Shown here piece by piece: positions 44,496-53,863 of a stretch of 64,000 nt of DNA (position 1 is its first letter; every line of letters begins with the position of its first letter). A program made the translations under genes and the position numbers. The DNA is taken from NCBI GenBank assembly GCA_046329535.1, contig JAXLUN010000001.1, positions 682,001-746,000 of the forward strand, written 5' to 3'. The stretch comes from Bog-950 sp046329535. GTDB lineage: Bacteria; Bacteroidota; Bacteroidia; Chitinophagales; LD1. The notes beneath the pieces are model-generated. The model was not told the DNA's origin and did no database searches. It was given only the letters and a program-made list of their open reading frames with translations.

Positions 44496-44843
44496 ATGAA
44501 AAAGATGAAATATTTCCTGTTACTTTTCATAATCACTGTTTTAGCCTTTACGGGAAAGGCACAGGTTGGCGGCTATGCTACCGTACGGGTATTTGATTGT
44601 AACAAAGCTATAGGAATGGGCAGCGGTTATATTGCTGCAAAAATTTTTATTGTTTACGAAGATGGAAGAACCGAGGAGGTTCCTCTGTTGGCTTATAGTG
44701 AAAAAAATGAGCTTGAAAATCTTAAGACCGTAAACCAAACCATTAATAAACTGAAGTCAAAAGGCTACTTTCTTATTGCTCAATACACCACCGGAGAGCA
44801 AGGCAATTTGATTTCCGATTACACTTTCCTGAAACAGCAATAG
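44496..44843 (+). CDS. Small secreted protein of unknown function
   Basis: 115 residues. A signal peptide is clear (MKKMKYFLLLFIITVLAF, probable cleavage after KAQ at about residue 23). The mature part is about 92 residues with alternating beta pattern (YATVRVFD, AKIFIVYEDGRTEEVPL) and no known motif. One cysteine remains in the mature part. It stands between MscS and the convergent TIGR01777 gene, with two bases between stop codons. I do not recognise the family. Confidence 0.65.
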   Translation: MKKMKYFLLLFIITVLAFTGKAQVGGYATVRVFDCNKAIGMGSGYIAAKIFIVYEDGRTEEVPLLAYSEKNELENLKTVNQTINKLKSKGYFLIAQYTTGEQGNLISDYTFLKQQ

Positions 44844-44845
44844 TA

Positions 44846-45754
44846 TTATTTACCGTAAATGCTTTCCAAAGCTTGGGTAATGTTTCCGTATTTAAATTCA
44901 TAGCCGCTTTCCATCAACTTTCCCGCAGAGCACCGCTGGCTGCCCAGTATCATTTCGCTCATATCTCCCAAAGCCAATTGTATAGCAAATGAAGGAGCCG
45001 GCACCAATAGTGTTTGTATCTTTTTTACACGAATTATTTCAAGCATCAACTCTTTGATGGCTATGGGTGTCGGAGCGGTGGTGTTATAGGCTCCTTGCAT
45101 GTTCTCGTTTTCCAAGGCCTGTATCATTGCTCCACATACATCATCTAAATGGACCCAGGGATAGTAAAGCGGAGATTTGGCAAAATAGGCGGAGACACCC
45201 AAACCCATTGTTTTGGTAAGTTCGGGCAACGCCCCACCGTTTTGGGCCAGTACTACTCCTATGCGGCAACGTACTTCTCGAATACCGATTTTTGAAAATT
45301 GTTTTGCGCTTTGCTCCCATTGTTTACACACTTCACTCAAAAAACCTTTTCCTGCTGGGTGCTCTTCACCCAGTAACTCATCACCGCAATCTCCGTAGTA
45401 ACCCACCGCAGCAGCGCTGATATATGTTTTTACCCCACCTTTATTTTTTTTTAAAACATCAAAAATCAGTTTGGCTCCTTTTACCCGGCTATCAATAATT
45501 TCTTTCTTATAAGTATCTGTCCATCTATTTTCCGCCACACCGGCTCCGGCTAAATGGATGATGGCCTCAACGCCTTCAAAGGCATGCGTATCTACTTCGC
45601 CTTTATCTATGTTCCAGCCAAAGGTCTTATAGCTTTTTTGTGATGTATCCGCATTTCTGCTGAGGGTATGAACGGAATATCCTCTCTTTAACAAGAGTTG
45701 AATCAATCTTCTCCCAATCAGCCCGCTGGCTCCTGTAATGAGTACTTTTTGCAT
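44846..45754 (-). CDS. TIGR01777 family epimerase (YfcH/SDR39U1-like)
   Basis: A 302-residue atypical SDR. The nucleotide motif is TGASGLIGRR (residues 6-15), with RPxxLSRN-like text after it (HTLSRN). The family-specific KTYISAAAVGYYGDCG and the C-terminal LLxxGYxF pattern (LMESGYEFKYGNI) are present. Members are NADPH-binding; in bacteria the role is unclear, with links to cell division or cell-wall stress. It converges with the small secreted protein gene. Confidence 0.9.
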   Translation of the reverse strand: MQKVLITGASGLIGRRLIQLLLKRGYSVHTLSRNADTSQKSYKTFGWNIDKGEVDTHAFEGVEAIIHLAGAGVAENRWTDTYKKEIIDSRVKGAKLIFDVLKKNKGGVKTYISAAAVGYYGDCGDELLGEEHPAGKGFLSEVCKQWEQSAKQFSKIGIREVRCRIGVVLAQNGGALPELTKTMGLGVSAYFAKSPLYYPWVHLDDVCGAMIQALENENMQGAYNTTAPTPIAIKELMLEIIRVKKIQTLLVPAPSFAIQLALGDMSEMILGSQRCSAGKLMESGYEFKYGNITQALESIYGK

Positions 45755-45789
45755 ACTTGTAAATTTTACCCCCGATAAAGCTATTCTTC

Positions 45790-45797
45790 TATATTTG
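45790..45797 (+). promoter_or_regulatory. Likely -7 box of the oligopeptide ABC transporter operon
   Basis: TATATTTG fits TAnnTTTG, 37 bases before the ATG at 45835. No TTG lies at the -33 spacing. Confidence 0.35.
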
Positions 45798-45834
45798 CCT
45801 ACCTATTAAAAATTAACAACAAAATTTTAACCAA

Positions 45835-47574
45835 ATGGCTCACCAACTGACCAAAAAAATTTTTGTAATGGCATTAGCCGCTCTTGTTTTATATGGATGC
45901 GGTAAAAAGAAAGAAAAGAATGAAGTAATTATTCACGAGTTGAGTGATACTGATATGCTTAACCCAACCAACTACCAAAGTGCCGATGCTGGGTATTATC
46001 TTGCACAGATGTTTCAGGCGCTTTGGGGTACCAATCCAAAGACATTAATCATGGAACCGGTTTTGGCCAAAGCTCTTCCTATTGAAGAGTATGATAGCAC
46101 TACCGGCCTGTTGAAGTATACCTGCGAAATTCGCGAAGAAGCTAAATGGGATAATGGCGAGCCTATTCTGGCTAAAGATGCGGTATTCTCCATTAAGTTA
46201 TATAAAGCCCCGGTTATCAGTAATGAGCAATACCGTCCTTATTTTGAGTTAATAAGTGATATTGTTACTTATCCTGACAATCCGAGAAAACTAACTATTG
46301 TATGTAACAAGAAATATATTTTGGCTAAGTCTGTAGCCGGGTCATTCTCTTTCATTCCTCAGTATATATACGACCCGAAACATTTAATGGATAGCATTTC
46401 AATTAAAGATATTAATGAGAAGTTTAGCGAAGTAGAGCAAAATCCGGTGATGAAGGCATTTGCTACAGAATATAATAGCGAAAAGTATCAGCGTGAAAAA
46501 GGATTTATTGTTGGTTCGGGGCCTTACGAGTTTGGAGAGTGGGTTACCGGCCAGAAAATTGTTCTGATTAAAAAGAAAAACTGGTGGGGTGAAAAATTCA
46601 ATAATGAATACTCTTTTATAGCTAATCCAGACAAGTTAATTTATCAAACTATCAAAGACCAAACCGCTGCGTTAACTGCTTTAAAAGGTAAACGTCTGGA
46701 TGTGATGTATGGTATTAAGAGCAAAGATTTTGTTGAGCAGTTAGAGCCATCGGAAGAAATTAAAAAGAACTTCACTTTAGCTACTCCGCTTTCCATGGCT
46801 TATACCTACTTTGGTATAAATATGCGTAACCCCAAGTACGAAGATGTTCGTGTTCGTAAGGCATTGGCACATTTGACGGATGTAGATAAGATTATCAAAG
46901 TAATAGGTTACGATTTAGGCCAGCGTGTAAATGGTCCTGTTAACCCGTACAAAAAAGGAGCTTTTAATGATACCATTACTCCTTACGATTTCAGTATCGA
47001 AAAAGCCAAGGCGTTATTAGCAGAGGCTGGCTGGAAAGACAACAATGGTAATGGAACAATAGATAAAAAGATTAATGGACAGCAGACAGAATTCAATATC
47101 ACTTTTACGTATAATGCAGGCAATGATACCCGCAGAGATGCTGCTCTCATTTTTAAAGAAGCATGTCGTCAGGTTGGTATTAACGTAGATGTAGTTCCTC
47201 AGGAATGGAGCATCTATATTGAGAATCAGAAGAAACATGACTTCGAAATGTTTTACGGTGCATGGATAGGTTCACCTAATCCGGACGATCCAAAGCAAAT
47301 CTGGCACACAGAATCAATTAACGGGGGTAGTAATTATGTCTACTTCGGAAACGCAGAAACCGATAAGTTGATTGAAAATATTCGCTCTGAGTTAAATGAA
47401 GATGTTAGAAACGACCTGAGCAGAAAGTTCCAGGTAATTCTTCACGATGAAGTTCCTTACATTTTCATTTGGAGTCCCAAAGAGAAAATTGCCATCAGTA
47501 AGCGTTTTACAAACACAGAAACATTTATCGTTCGTCCCGGATTTAACGAAGCTGCTTTCAAGTTGGCTCAATAA
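45835..47574 (+). CDS. ABC transporter substrate-binding lipoprotein (family 5, oligopeptide type)
   Basis: A 579-residue SBP_bac_5 protein with a lipoprotein signal (lipobox VLYGC, Cys22). Family motifs are DTDMLNPTNY near the N-terminus, KDAVFSIKLYKAP, and WDNGEPILAKDAV. It captures peptides or other solutes in the periplasm and passes them to the two permeases encoded just downstream (gap 18 bases). The ligand cannot be read from sequence. Confidence 0.92.
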   Translation: MAHQLTKKIFVMALAALVLYGCGKKKEKNEVIIHELSDTDMLNPTNYQSADAGYYLAQMFQALWGTNPKTLIMEPVLAKALPIEEYDSTTGLLKYTCEIREEAKWDNGEPILAKDAVFSIKLYKAPVISNEQYRPYFELISDIVTYPDNPRKLTIVCNKKYILAKSVAGSFSFIPQYIYDPKHLMDSISIKDINEKFSEVEQNPVMKAFATEYNSEKYQREKGFIVGSGPYEFGEWVTGQKIVLIKKKNWWGEKFNNEYSFIANPDKLIYQTIKDQTAALTALKGKRLDVMYGIKSKDFVEQLEPSEEIKKNFTLATPLSMAYTYFGINMRNPKYEDVRVRKALAHLTDVDKIIKVIGYDLGQRVNGPVNPYKKGAFNDTITPYDFSIEKAKALLAEAGWKDNNGNGTIDKKINGQQTEFNITFTYNAGNDTRRDAALIFKEACRQVGINVDVVPQEWSIYIENQKKHDFEMFYGAWIGSPNPDDPKQIWHTESINGGSNYVYFGNAETDKLIENIRSELNEDVRNDLSRKFQVILHDEVPYIFIWSPKEKIAISKRFTNTETFIVRPGFNEAAFKLAQ

Positions 47575-47592
47575 ATATCAGTATAGTTGCGC

Positions 47593-49140
47593 ATGAAACC
47601 AGTTGACGTAAAAACCGTTTCGGGAAAAACAGATTCGGGGAAGAAATTTTTTGCAGCTAAAGTGTCGTTCCCATTATTCGGATACATCTTCAAGCGGATA
47701 TTAATTTTCATACCTACGCTCTTTATAATCTCTTTGCTCACCTTTGTTTTGATTTCAGCTGCACCGGGAGACCCTGCAGAAACTATGCTGAATCGCAGTA
47801 GCGGTGAAGGACAGGCTTCAGAAAAACTGGCAACAGAAAAATCTTATAGAGACCTGCGCCACAAACTGGGTTTAGATTTGCCTATTTTCTATTTTGCTCC
47901 AAGTAATCTGGCTCAAAGCGACACCTTGATTCGCATTCCAACTAAAAATCATCGCGAAACATTGGATCGCATGATTTATGAGTATGGCAATTGGCCGCAA
48001 ATAGAGGCATATTATAAAGAACTGAAAAGTTTGGAAATAGCAATTATTGCCACCCAGAAGGATTCAACCAATGCCAACGCTCTGATTGAGTTGAGAAACA
48101 CAGTGGCAAAAATTTTTATTCACCATGAAGATGCAATATTGAGTGGTTTGTTTAGTGAACTTAAAACACAATCGAGCTTAGCAACTAATTTGGTAGGCGT
48201 AAGAACTCAGGCCGAAGCCACCGAAGCAGCTTTTCATGCCATACAAGCGAAACAAACTACCTGGAAAAGATTCGTACCTATTATTCAATGGAATGGTACT
48301 CACAATCAATATCATCGCTGGTTGTTTGGTGAAGCCAGGTGGTTTGGTGAAGAAACCGACCCTACATTAGGTAGAGGGTTTATCCGCGGAGATTTCGGTA
48401 TGTCTTTCTTTAGCAAGCGTCCGGTAAAGAGTATTATATGGGATGGGCTTTGGATAACTATGCTGATCAGTATTCTGGTGATTCTTATTGAATACATCAT
48501 TTCTATTCCGCTTGGTATTTCACTAGCCGTAAGAAAAGGCAGTACTTACGATTCTTCGGTAACAGTAGGCTTATTCATTACTTATTCCCTTCCAGTATTT
48601 TGGATAGGAACTATGGCTATCTTCTTTTTGTGCAGTCCAGATTATGTAGAAATTTTCCCTCCGTTTGGTTTGGGCGATGCTACTTGGGAAGATGGTTTCT
48701 TATACAAAATTGGTGATTTAGCCTATCACTTAGCCTTACCATTAATTATAGCATCCTACGCCAGTTTTGCTTATTTGAGCCGCCAAATGCGAGGATCTAT
48801 GCTCACTGTGTTAGGTCAGGATTATATTCGCACTGCACGTGCTAAAGGCTTACCGGATAACAGAGTAATCTGGAAGCATGCTTTTCGAAACTCACTTTTA
48901 CCTATCATCACCATATTTGCCTCCTTCTTTCCAGCACTGATTGGGGGCTCTATTATCCTTGAGTTTCTGTTTACCATACCCGGCTTAGGCCAAATAACCT
49001 ATGCCGCTGTTATACAAAAAGATTATCCGATGATTTTAACCAACACCATGTTTGCAGCCATACTGACTCTGGTGGGTTATCTGGTTTCGGATGTTTTATA
49101 CGCAGTAGTTGATCCGAGAATTTCCTATTCAAAGAAGTAA
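47593..49140 (+). CDS. ABC transporter permease, DppB/OppB type, with a large periplasmic insertion
   Basis: About 515 residues, whereas DppB-type permeases usually have 310-340. The N-terminal helix (FKRILIFIPTLFIISLLTFVLIS) and the C-terminal permease core with the EAA loop (ARAKGLPDNRVIWKHAF) match DppB. The extra length is an insertion of about 180 residues between helix 1 and helix 2 (about 75-265), largely helical and polar. I chose ATG 47593 over a TTG at 47587. The second permease begins 4 bases after the stop. The insertion is open and free of repeats, so it looks like a real domain. Confidence 0.88.
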   Translation: MKPVDVKTVSGKTDSGKKFFAAKVSFPLFGYIFKRILIFIPTLFIISLLTFVLISAAPGDPAETMLNRSSGEGQASEKLATEKSYRDLRHKLGLDLPIFYFAPSNLAQSDTLIRIPTKNHRETLDRMIYEYGNWPQIEAYYKELKSLEIAIIATQKDSTNANALIELRNTVAKIFIHHEDAILSGLFSELKTQSSLATNLVGVRTQAEATEAAFHAIQAKQTTWKRFVPIIQWNGTHNQYHRWLFGEARWFGEETDPTLGRGFIRGDFGMSFFSKRPVKSIIWDGLWITMLISILVILIEYIISIPLGISLAVRKGSTYDSSVTVGLFITYSLPVFWIGTMAIFFLCSPDYVEIFPPFGLGDATWEDGFLYKIGDLAYHLALPLIIASYASFAYLSRQMRGSMLTVLGQDYIRTARAKGLPDNRVIWKHAFRNSLLPIITIFASFFPALIGGSIILEFLFTIPGLGQITYAAVIQKDYPMILTNTMFAAILTLVGYLVSDVLYAVVDPRISYSKK

Positions 49141-49144
49141 GAAA

Positions 49145-50431
49145 ATGGCAGCAGATAAAAAGAACGATCAGAGTTATTGGGCATACGTAAGAAGGCAGTT
49201 CAGCAAAAAGAAGACAGCTGTTATTTCTTTATATATAGTTATTTTTTTGGCAGTAATAGCCATGCTTGCACCTTTTTTAGCTAATGAAAAACCATTAGTC
49301 TGCAAATATCAGGGAGAGCTTTATTTTCCTGTATTAAAGGAAATGGCCGTTGATTTGGGCATGGGGGAATTTCAGCCACAGTTTCAGAATATTGACTGGA
49401 AGAAATTGGAATACGATATGGTTATATTTCCACCTGTACCTTATTTGCCCATGAATCAGGACAACGATAATATACATTCTAAAAGTCCTTTTGATGATCA
49501 GGTAGTTCCATCGATGCGTTTTCATCATTGGTTTGGTACAGATGAATTAGGGCGCGATGTATTAGCTGGTATGATTCACGGAACCAAGATTGCCATGACC
49601 GTGGGTATTGTGTCTATGTTTATCGCCTCACTGATTGGAATTTTGCTTGGGTCTCTTGCAGGGTTTTACGGTGATGATAATTTTCAGGTGTCACGCATCC
49701 GTCTATGGGGTAACCTGCTTTTTCTGTTCTTTGCTTTTTTCTATTCGTTTGCAACTCGTAGTTATGACATTACAGATGCTTTAGGCAAATCTTTGGGACA
49801 GGGTTTTGTGCAGTTGGGTATCAGTCTCTTGATTTTTGCAGTTGTAATGGTAGCTGGTAATCTGCTTGTTATACCACTTAAGAAGATATCAGCTTTGGGC
49901 AAACAGGTTAGCGTGCCATTTGACCTGATGATTATGCGGGTCATAGAGGTACTCAACTCTATTCCTACACTATTCCTTATACTGCTGATAATATCAATTG
50001 TGCGCAAACCAAACCTATACGTCATTATGGGTATTATTGGGTTAACCGGCTGGACCGGCATTGCCCGTTTTATTCGAGCAGAACTATTGAAAGTACGCAA
50101 CCTGGAATATATAGAGGCGGCCAACTCACTGGGCTTTACCAACGCACATATTCTTTTCCGCCATGCTATTCCCAATGCACTTTCACCGGTACTTATTTCT
50201 ATCGCATTTGGTATTGCCGGTGCAATCCTGACTGAGTCTACACTTTCGTTTTTGGGTTTAGGCCCTGCAGATACTGTTACTTGGGGACAATTACTCAGTT
50301 ATGCTCGCCAGATACCACAGGCTTGGTGGTTAGCTATTTTCCCAGGCTTTGCCATCTTTATTACGGTTACTACCTTCAATTTGATAGGTGACGGCCTAAC
50401 CGATGCAATGGATCCTCGCTTGAAACAATAG
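49145..50431 (+). CDS. ABC transporter permease, DppC/OppC type, extended
   Basis: About 428 residues. The start is the ATG at 49145, 4 bases after the upstream stop; a longer frame overlaps the first permease. The N-terminal OppC-N region and the EAA loop (IEAANSLGFTNAHILFRHAIPN) are canonical. The domain order is interrupted by about 75 extra residues (about 185-260) with two added hydrophobic segments (LLFLFFAFFYSFATRSYD and LLIFAVVMVAGNLLVIPL). DppC proteins are usually near 300 residues. It is last in the operon before a strong terminator, and no ATPase gene follows. Confidence 0.88.
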   Translation: MAADKKNDQSYWAYVRRQFSKKKTAVISLYIVIFLAVIAMLAPFLANEKPLVCKYQGELYFPVLKEMAVDLGMGEFQPQFQNIDWKKLEYDMVIFPPVPYLPMNQDNDNIHSKSPFDDQVVPSMRFHHWFGTDELGRDVLAGMIHGTKIAMTVGIVSMFIASLIGILLGSLAGFYGDDNFQVSRIRLWGNLLFLFFAFFYSFATRSYDITDALGKSLGQGFVQLGISLLIFAVVMVAGNLLVIPLKKISALGKQVSVPFDLMIMRVIEVLNSIPTLFLILLIISIVRKPNLYVIMGIIGLTGWTGIARFIRAELLKVRNLEYIEAANSLGFTNAHILFRHAIPNALSPVLISIAFGIAGAILTESTLSFLGLGPADTVTWGQLLSYARQIPQAWWLAIFPGFAIFITVTTFNLIGDGLTDAMDPRLKQ

Positions 50432-50451
50432 AGTGAAAAGTTCAACTCCAT

Positions 50452-50492
50452 AAAAACAAACAGCCCCTACATTGTAGGGGCTGTTTGTTTTT
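50452..50492. terminator. Bidirectional intrinsic terminator
   Basis: Near-perfect 20-bp arms (50452-50471 and 50473-50492) have a GCCCC/GGGGC core and A/T tracts on both outer ends. The centre folds with a small loop around CATTG. It ends the ABC transporter operon and the convergent pepA-pdxA operon. Confidence 0.92.
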
Positions 50493-50506
50493 ATGGAAAA
50501 AGGGGA

Positions 50507-51562
50507 TTAATACTCCTTATCAACTATCACTTTTTCTACCGGATTAAATGTCATCTCTTTGTAGGCAGCACGGTTTTTAACAATGTCAATACCGGTAAAT
50601 ATAGCAGCACGTAATGAGTCAGCATCTGCCTGGTCTTTGCCGGCAATATCATACCCTGTGCCATGGTCCGGTGATGTGCGAACTACATTAAGGCCGGCTG
50701 TGAAATTTACACCTGTTCCAAACGAAATGGTTTTAAATGGCACTAAACCTTGATCGTGATACATTGCCAGCACCGCATCAAACTTTCTAAAGTTTTGCGA
50801 GCCGAAAAATCCATCAGCTGAAAAAGGCCCAACGGCCAGTATGCCTTTCTCCTTAGCGCGATTAACAGCAGGGGCAATAATATCTTTCTCCTCTTTACCT
50901 AACAGTGAATTGTCGCCTGCATGTGGGTTAAGCCCTAACACAGCAATGCGAGGGCGGCTGATGAGAAAGTCCTGTTTTAATGTCTGGTTGAGTATTTCCA
51001 GTTTGTTAATAATCAGATTAATGTCGATTTTACCTGTAACATCTTTAAGCGAAACATGATTGGTCACCAAACCTACCCGTAGTGCATCACCTATCAGCAA
51101 CATCATAGAGTTTTCGTTCCCAGCTGCTTTGGATATATATTCTGTCTGCCCTGTAAAATCAGGCTGCTGTTGACTTATAGAACTTTTATTAACCGGACCG
51201 GTAACAAGCACATCAACTTTCTTGTTAACTAAATCCTGAACCCCTGTATTCAAACAAACTAGTGCTTTCTCACCAGCATCTGCTGTTAGTTCACCCGGCT
51301 GTATCTGAACGGGTTCAGTCCAGCAGTTCATAATGTTAGGCAACTTAGTATTAAGCCCGTCCAAGTCTTTTACTTCTTGTATATTGAAGTTATGAATTTT
51401 AAGAAGCTTAGTATAAAATGAGATTATACTTTTCTGTCCGTATACCACCACCGAGCAGAAACGGTAAATACGCTCGTCTGCCAATGTTTTAATAATTACT
51501 TCGGGGCTGATGCCATTATAATCGCCAATGCTAATGCCTACAGTATATTTTCTTGGTTCCAT
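50507..51562 (-). CDS. pdxA: 4-hydroxythreonine-4-phosphate dehydrogenase
   Basis: 351 residues. PdxA oxidises 4-phosphohydroxy-L-threonine in the DXP-dependent pathway to pyridoxal phosphate. Motifs are GISIGDYNGISPE at the N-terminus, NPHAGD with a metal-binding histidine, and MYHDQGLVPFK with the second metal-binding residues. The C-terminal TSPDHGTGYDIAGK is typical. Length and motif order are normal. It lies upstream of pepA on the minus strand (42 bases between). Confidence 0.94.
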   Translation of the reverse strand: MEPRKYTVGISIGDYNGISPEVIIKTLADERIYRFCSVVVYGQKSIISFYTKLLKIHNFNIQEVKDLDGLNTKLPNIMNCWTEPVQIQPGELTADAGEKALVCLNTGVQDLVNKKVDVLVTGPVNKSSISQQQPDFTGQTEYISKAAGNENSMMLLIGDALRVGLVTNHVSLKDVTGKIDINLIINKLEILNQTLKQDFLISRPRIAVLGLNPHAGDNSLLGKEEKDIIAPAVNRAKEKGILAVGPFSADGFFGSQNFRKFDAVLAMYHDQGLVPFKTISFGTGVNFTAGLNVVRTSPDHGTGYDIAGKDQADADSLRAAIFTGIDIVKNRAAYKEMTFNPVEKVIVDKEY

Positions 51563-51604
51563 TATTACAGTTTATCGTTTAGTCAGGGACTAAATCAAAA
51601 AGGT

Positions 51605-53038
51605 TTAGTAATTCTTTAAAAAGTCAGTGATCATGCGCACACCTACACCGGTGGCAAATTTACCACGGTAGCTATCTTCTTTAGTTACGTATGCAGTGCC
51701 GGCTATATCAAAGTGTAGCCATGGATAATCGGTAAAGTGTTCCAGAAACTTTCCGGCAGTAATATGTCCGGCTTCTCCGGGACCTACATTATTGATATCT
51801 GCAAGTTCACTTTTAATCCAGTCGCCATATTCATCCCACAAAGGGAATTGAATTAAACGTTCATAAGTATTATTTGCGCTTGCTTCTATTTTACTTTTTA
51901 CACTTTCGTCAGCCGAGCCCATATAAGCTGTAGCTAATGAGCCAATAGCTCTAACCGCAGCACCCGTAAGTGTAGCAAAATCCATCACCAGTTCAGGTTT
52001 GTATTGTTTAGCGTAATGCAATGCATCGGCCAGAATCATTCTTCCTTCAGCATCTGCATTCAGCATCTCTACATTGAGTCCACTCATCATATGCACCACA
52101 TCACCTGGCACATAAGCGTTCATTCCCGGTCGATTATCTGTAGCCGGAATTAATCCGACTATATGAATAGGGAGCTTCAATTGAGAAACTGCTACAAAAA
52201 CACCCGCTACAGCAGCTGCACCACTCATGTCACTCTTCATTTGGTCCATTGAGTTGGGTGTGGGTTTTAAGCTCAACCCACCGGTATCGTAAACTACCCC
52301 CTTACCTACCAAAACAATAGGCTTCCTATTTTTCGCCTTTGTGGGTTTGTACTCCAGTACGGTAAATGTTGGTGGGTCAATACTACCTTTATTGACGGCC
52401 AGCAAGCCTCCCATCTTTAATGCTTGTATTTTTTTCTTATCAAACACTTTTACGCTAAAGCCGTTTTGTTTTCCGGCTTTTGCAATGTCCTTAGATAACT
52501 GTGTAGCGGTTAAGTAGGAGAGGGGTTCGTTAACCAAATTGCGTGCGAAAAAATTTGCAGCCACTACTTTAGCAAGTTCATCCAGCGTTTTTTTATCGCT
52601 GCTTTTGGCATCTACATGCAATACCTTCAAAGATTTTTCTTTTTTCTCCTTGGTCTTATACTTTAAAAATTCATAGTTGCTTAAAGCAAGTCCTTCTGCG
52701 AATGCAAGAGTTACATCTTTGCTGCCAGTCGCGTTAAATAAAGATACTTCCTTAGTTTTTTGCGAGTTCAAAAATTTGTTCAACGTATTGCCGCACCTGC
52801 GTGCTGCTTCTAAAACCTGAGAAGTTGTCTTGGTAATATCCAGACGAACAATACTTAGACTTTTACTGGTGTCGATAATTTGAAACAAAGAGTTTGATTT
52901 CTCCTTAAAGAAAATCTCAGCTGCATGAACTTCTGTTTGGGATAGTTTCAGTGAAGCAATTTTAGTGCTGCTATCTATTAGAATAATTGAATGATTAAAG
53001 CTTGTGTAATCACTGCAAATGGCAAGATTTATGTACAT
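51605..53038 (-). CDS. pepA: Leucyl aminopeptidase (M17)
   Basis: A 477-residue cytoplasmic M17 peptidase. The catalytic C-terminal half has VGKGVVYDTGG (metal-binding lysine and aspartate), the MKSDMSG region and the signature NADAEGRMILADAL with two metal ligands. It removes N-terminal residues from peptides as a hexamer. The N-terminal about 170 residues are the variable domain. On the minus strand pdxA starts 42 bases upstream (at 51562 the gene runs the same way), so both end at the shared terminator region. Confidence 0.94.
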   Translation of the reverse strand: MYINLAICSDYTSFNHSIILIDSSTKIASLKLSQTEVHAAEIFFKEKSNSLFQIIDTSKSLSIVRLDITKTTSQVLEAARRCGNTLNKFLNSQKTKEVSLFNATGSKDVTLAFAEGLALSNYEFLKYKTKEKKEKSLKVLHVDAKSSDKKTLDELAKVVAANFFARNLVNEPLSYLTATQLSKDIAKAGKQNGFSVKVFDKKKIQALKMGGLLAVNKGSIDPPTFTVLEYKPTKAKNRKPIVLVGKGVVYDTGGLSLKPTPNSMDQMKSDMSGAAAVAGVFVAVSQLKLPIHIVGLIPATDNRPGMNAYVPGDVVHMMSGLNVEMLNADAEGRMILADALHYAKQYKPELVMDFATLTGAAVRAIGSLATAYMGSADESVKSKIEASANNTYERLIQFPLWDEYGDWIKSELADINNVGPGEAGHITAGKFLEHFTDYPWLHFDIAGTAYVTKEDSYRGKFATGVGVRMITDFLKNY

Positions 53039-53077
53039 GTATTAATTTTTTAAGGCGGCTAAGATAAGAAGCTGAGT

Positions 53078-53085
53078 TATATTTG
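53078..53085 (+). promoter_or_regulatory. Possible -7 box of the rsmA operon
   Basis: TATATTTG fits TAnnTTTG and ends 4 bases before the rsmA ATG at 53090, so the transcript would be leaderless or nearly so. The rsmA start is well fixed by its N-terminal motif. No -33 TTG was found. Confidence 0.28.
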
Positions 53086-53089
53086 TGCG

Positions 53090-53863
53090 ATGTCGAACTT
53101 ATATCTTAAAAAATCACTTGGGCAGCATTTTCTGAAAGATGAAAGTGTTTTGCAAAAAATTGCCGATGCAATTGGCGACATGAGCGTTTTTAAAACAGTG
53201 GTGGAAATTGGTCCCGGTATGGGTGCTCTAACTAAGTATCTGCTTCCGCAAAAACATAGCAGTTTTTATGCGGTGGAGCTCGATGACCGTTGGGCAGAAC
53301 ACTTGGCAAATACACATCCGGTTTTGCAAGGGAAGATTATTCACGAAGATGTTCTTAAGGCTGATTTAAGTTTTATGCAAAACCCGACCCATATTTTGGG
53401 TAATTTTCCATATAACATCTCTACACAAATCGTTTTCAGATTAATTGAGGAACGTGAGAAAATAGCACAAATGACGGGTATGTTTCAAAAAGAAGTAGCC
53501 CTTCGAATTGCTGCCGAACATGGCTCTAAAGATTATGGAGTAATGAGTGTACTCACGCAAACTTATTTCAATTGCGAATATCTTTTTGATGTAGCTGCGG
53601 AAAGTTTTAATCCGCCACCTAAGGTTGTCAGTGGAGTTATCCGGCTGAAAAGAAAAGAAACTCCTCTTCCTGTTTTTGATGAGGTGTTTTTTAAAAGGGT
53701 GGTGAAAGCGGCTTTTAATCAGCGTAGAAAAACTATGCGAAACAGCTTGAAAGAATTGGTGAACGATAAGTCTCTTTTAGCAAAAGAGATATTTAATCTC
53801 CGACCCGAGCAGATTTCAGTAAGTGAGTTTCAGGCACTCAGTAATTTGATACAGAAGCAATGA
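53090..53863 (+). CDS. rsmA: 16S rRNA (adenine1518-N6/adenine1519-N6) dimethyltransferase
   Basis: 257 residues. RsmA/KsgA dimethylates two adjacent adenines at the 3' end of 16S rRNA during late 30S assembly. It opens with KKSLGQHFL (typical N-terminal RNA-binding text), motif I is EIGPGMGALTKYLL, and the catalytic NLPY-type motif is NFPYN (F instead of L). The C-terminal RRKTMRNSLK is canonical. Its stop overlaps the next start (ATGA), so translation is coupled to the dehydrogenase gene. Confidence 0.95.
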   Translation: MSNLYLKKSLGQHFLKDESVLQKIADAIGDMSVFKTVVEIGPGMGALTKYLLPQKHSSFYAVELDDRWAEHLANTHPVLQGKIIHEDVLKADLSFMQNPTHILGNFPYNISTQIVFRLIEEREKIAQMTGMFQKEVALRIAAEHGSKDYGVMSVLTQTYFNCEYLFDVAAESFNPPPKVVSGVIRLKRKETPLPVFDEVFFKRVVKAAFNQRRKTMRNSLKELVNDKSLLAKEIFNLRPEQISVSEFQALSNLIQKQ

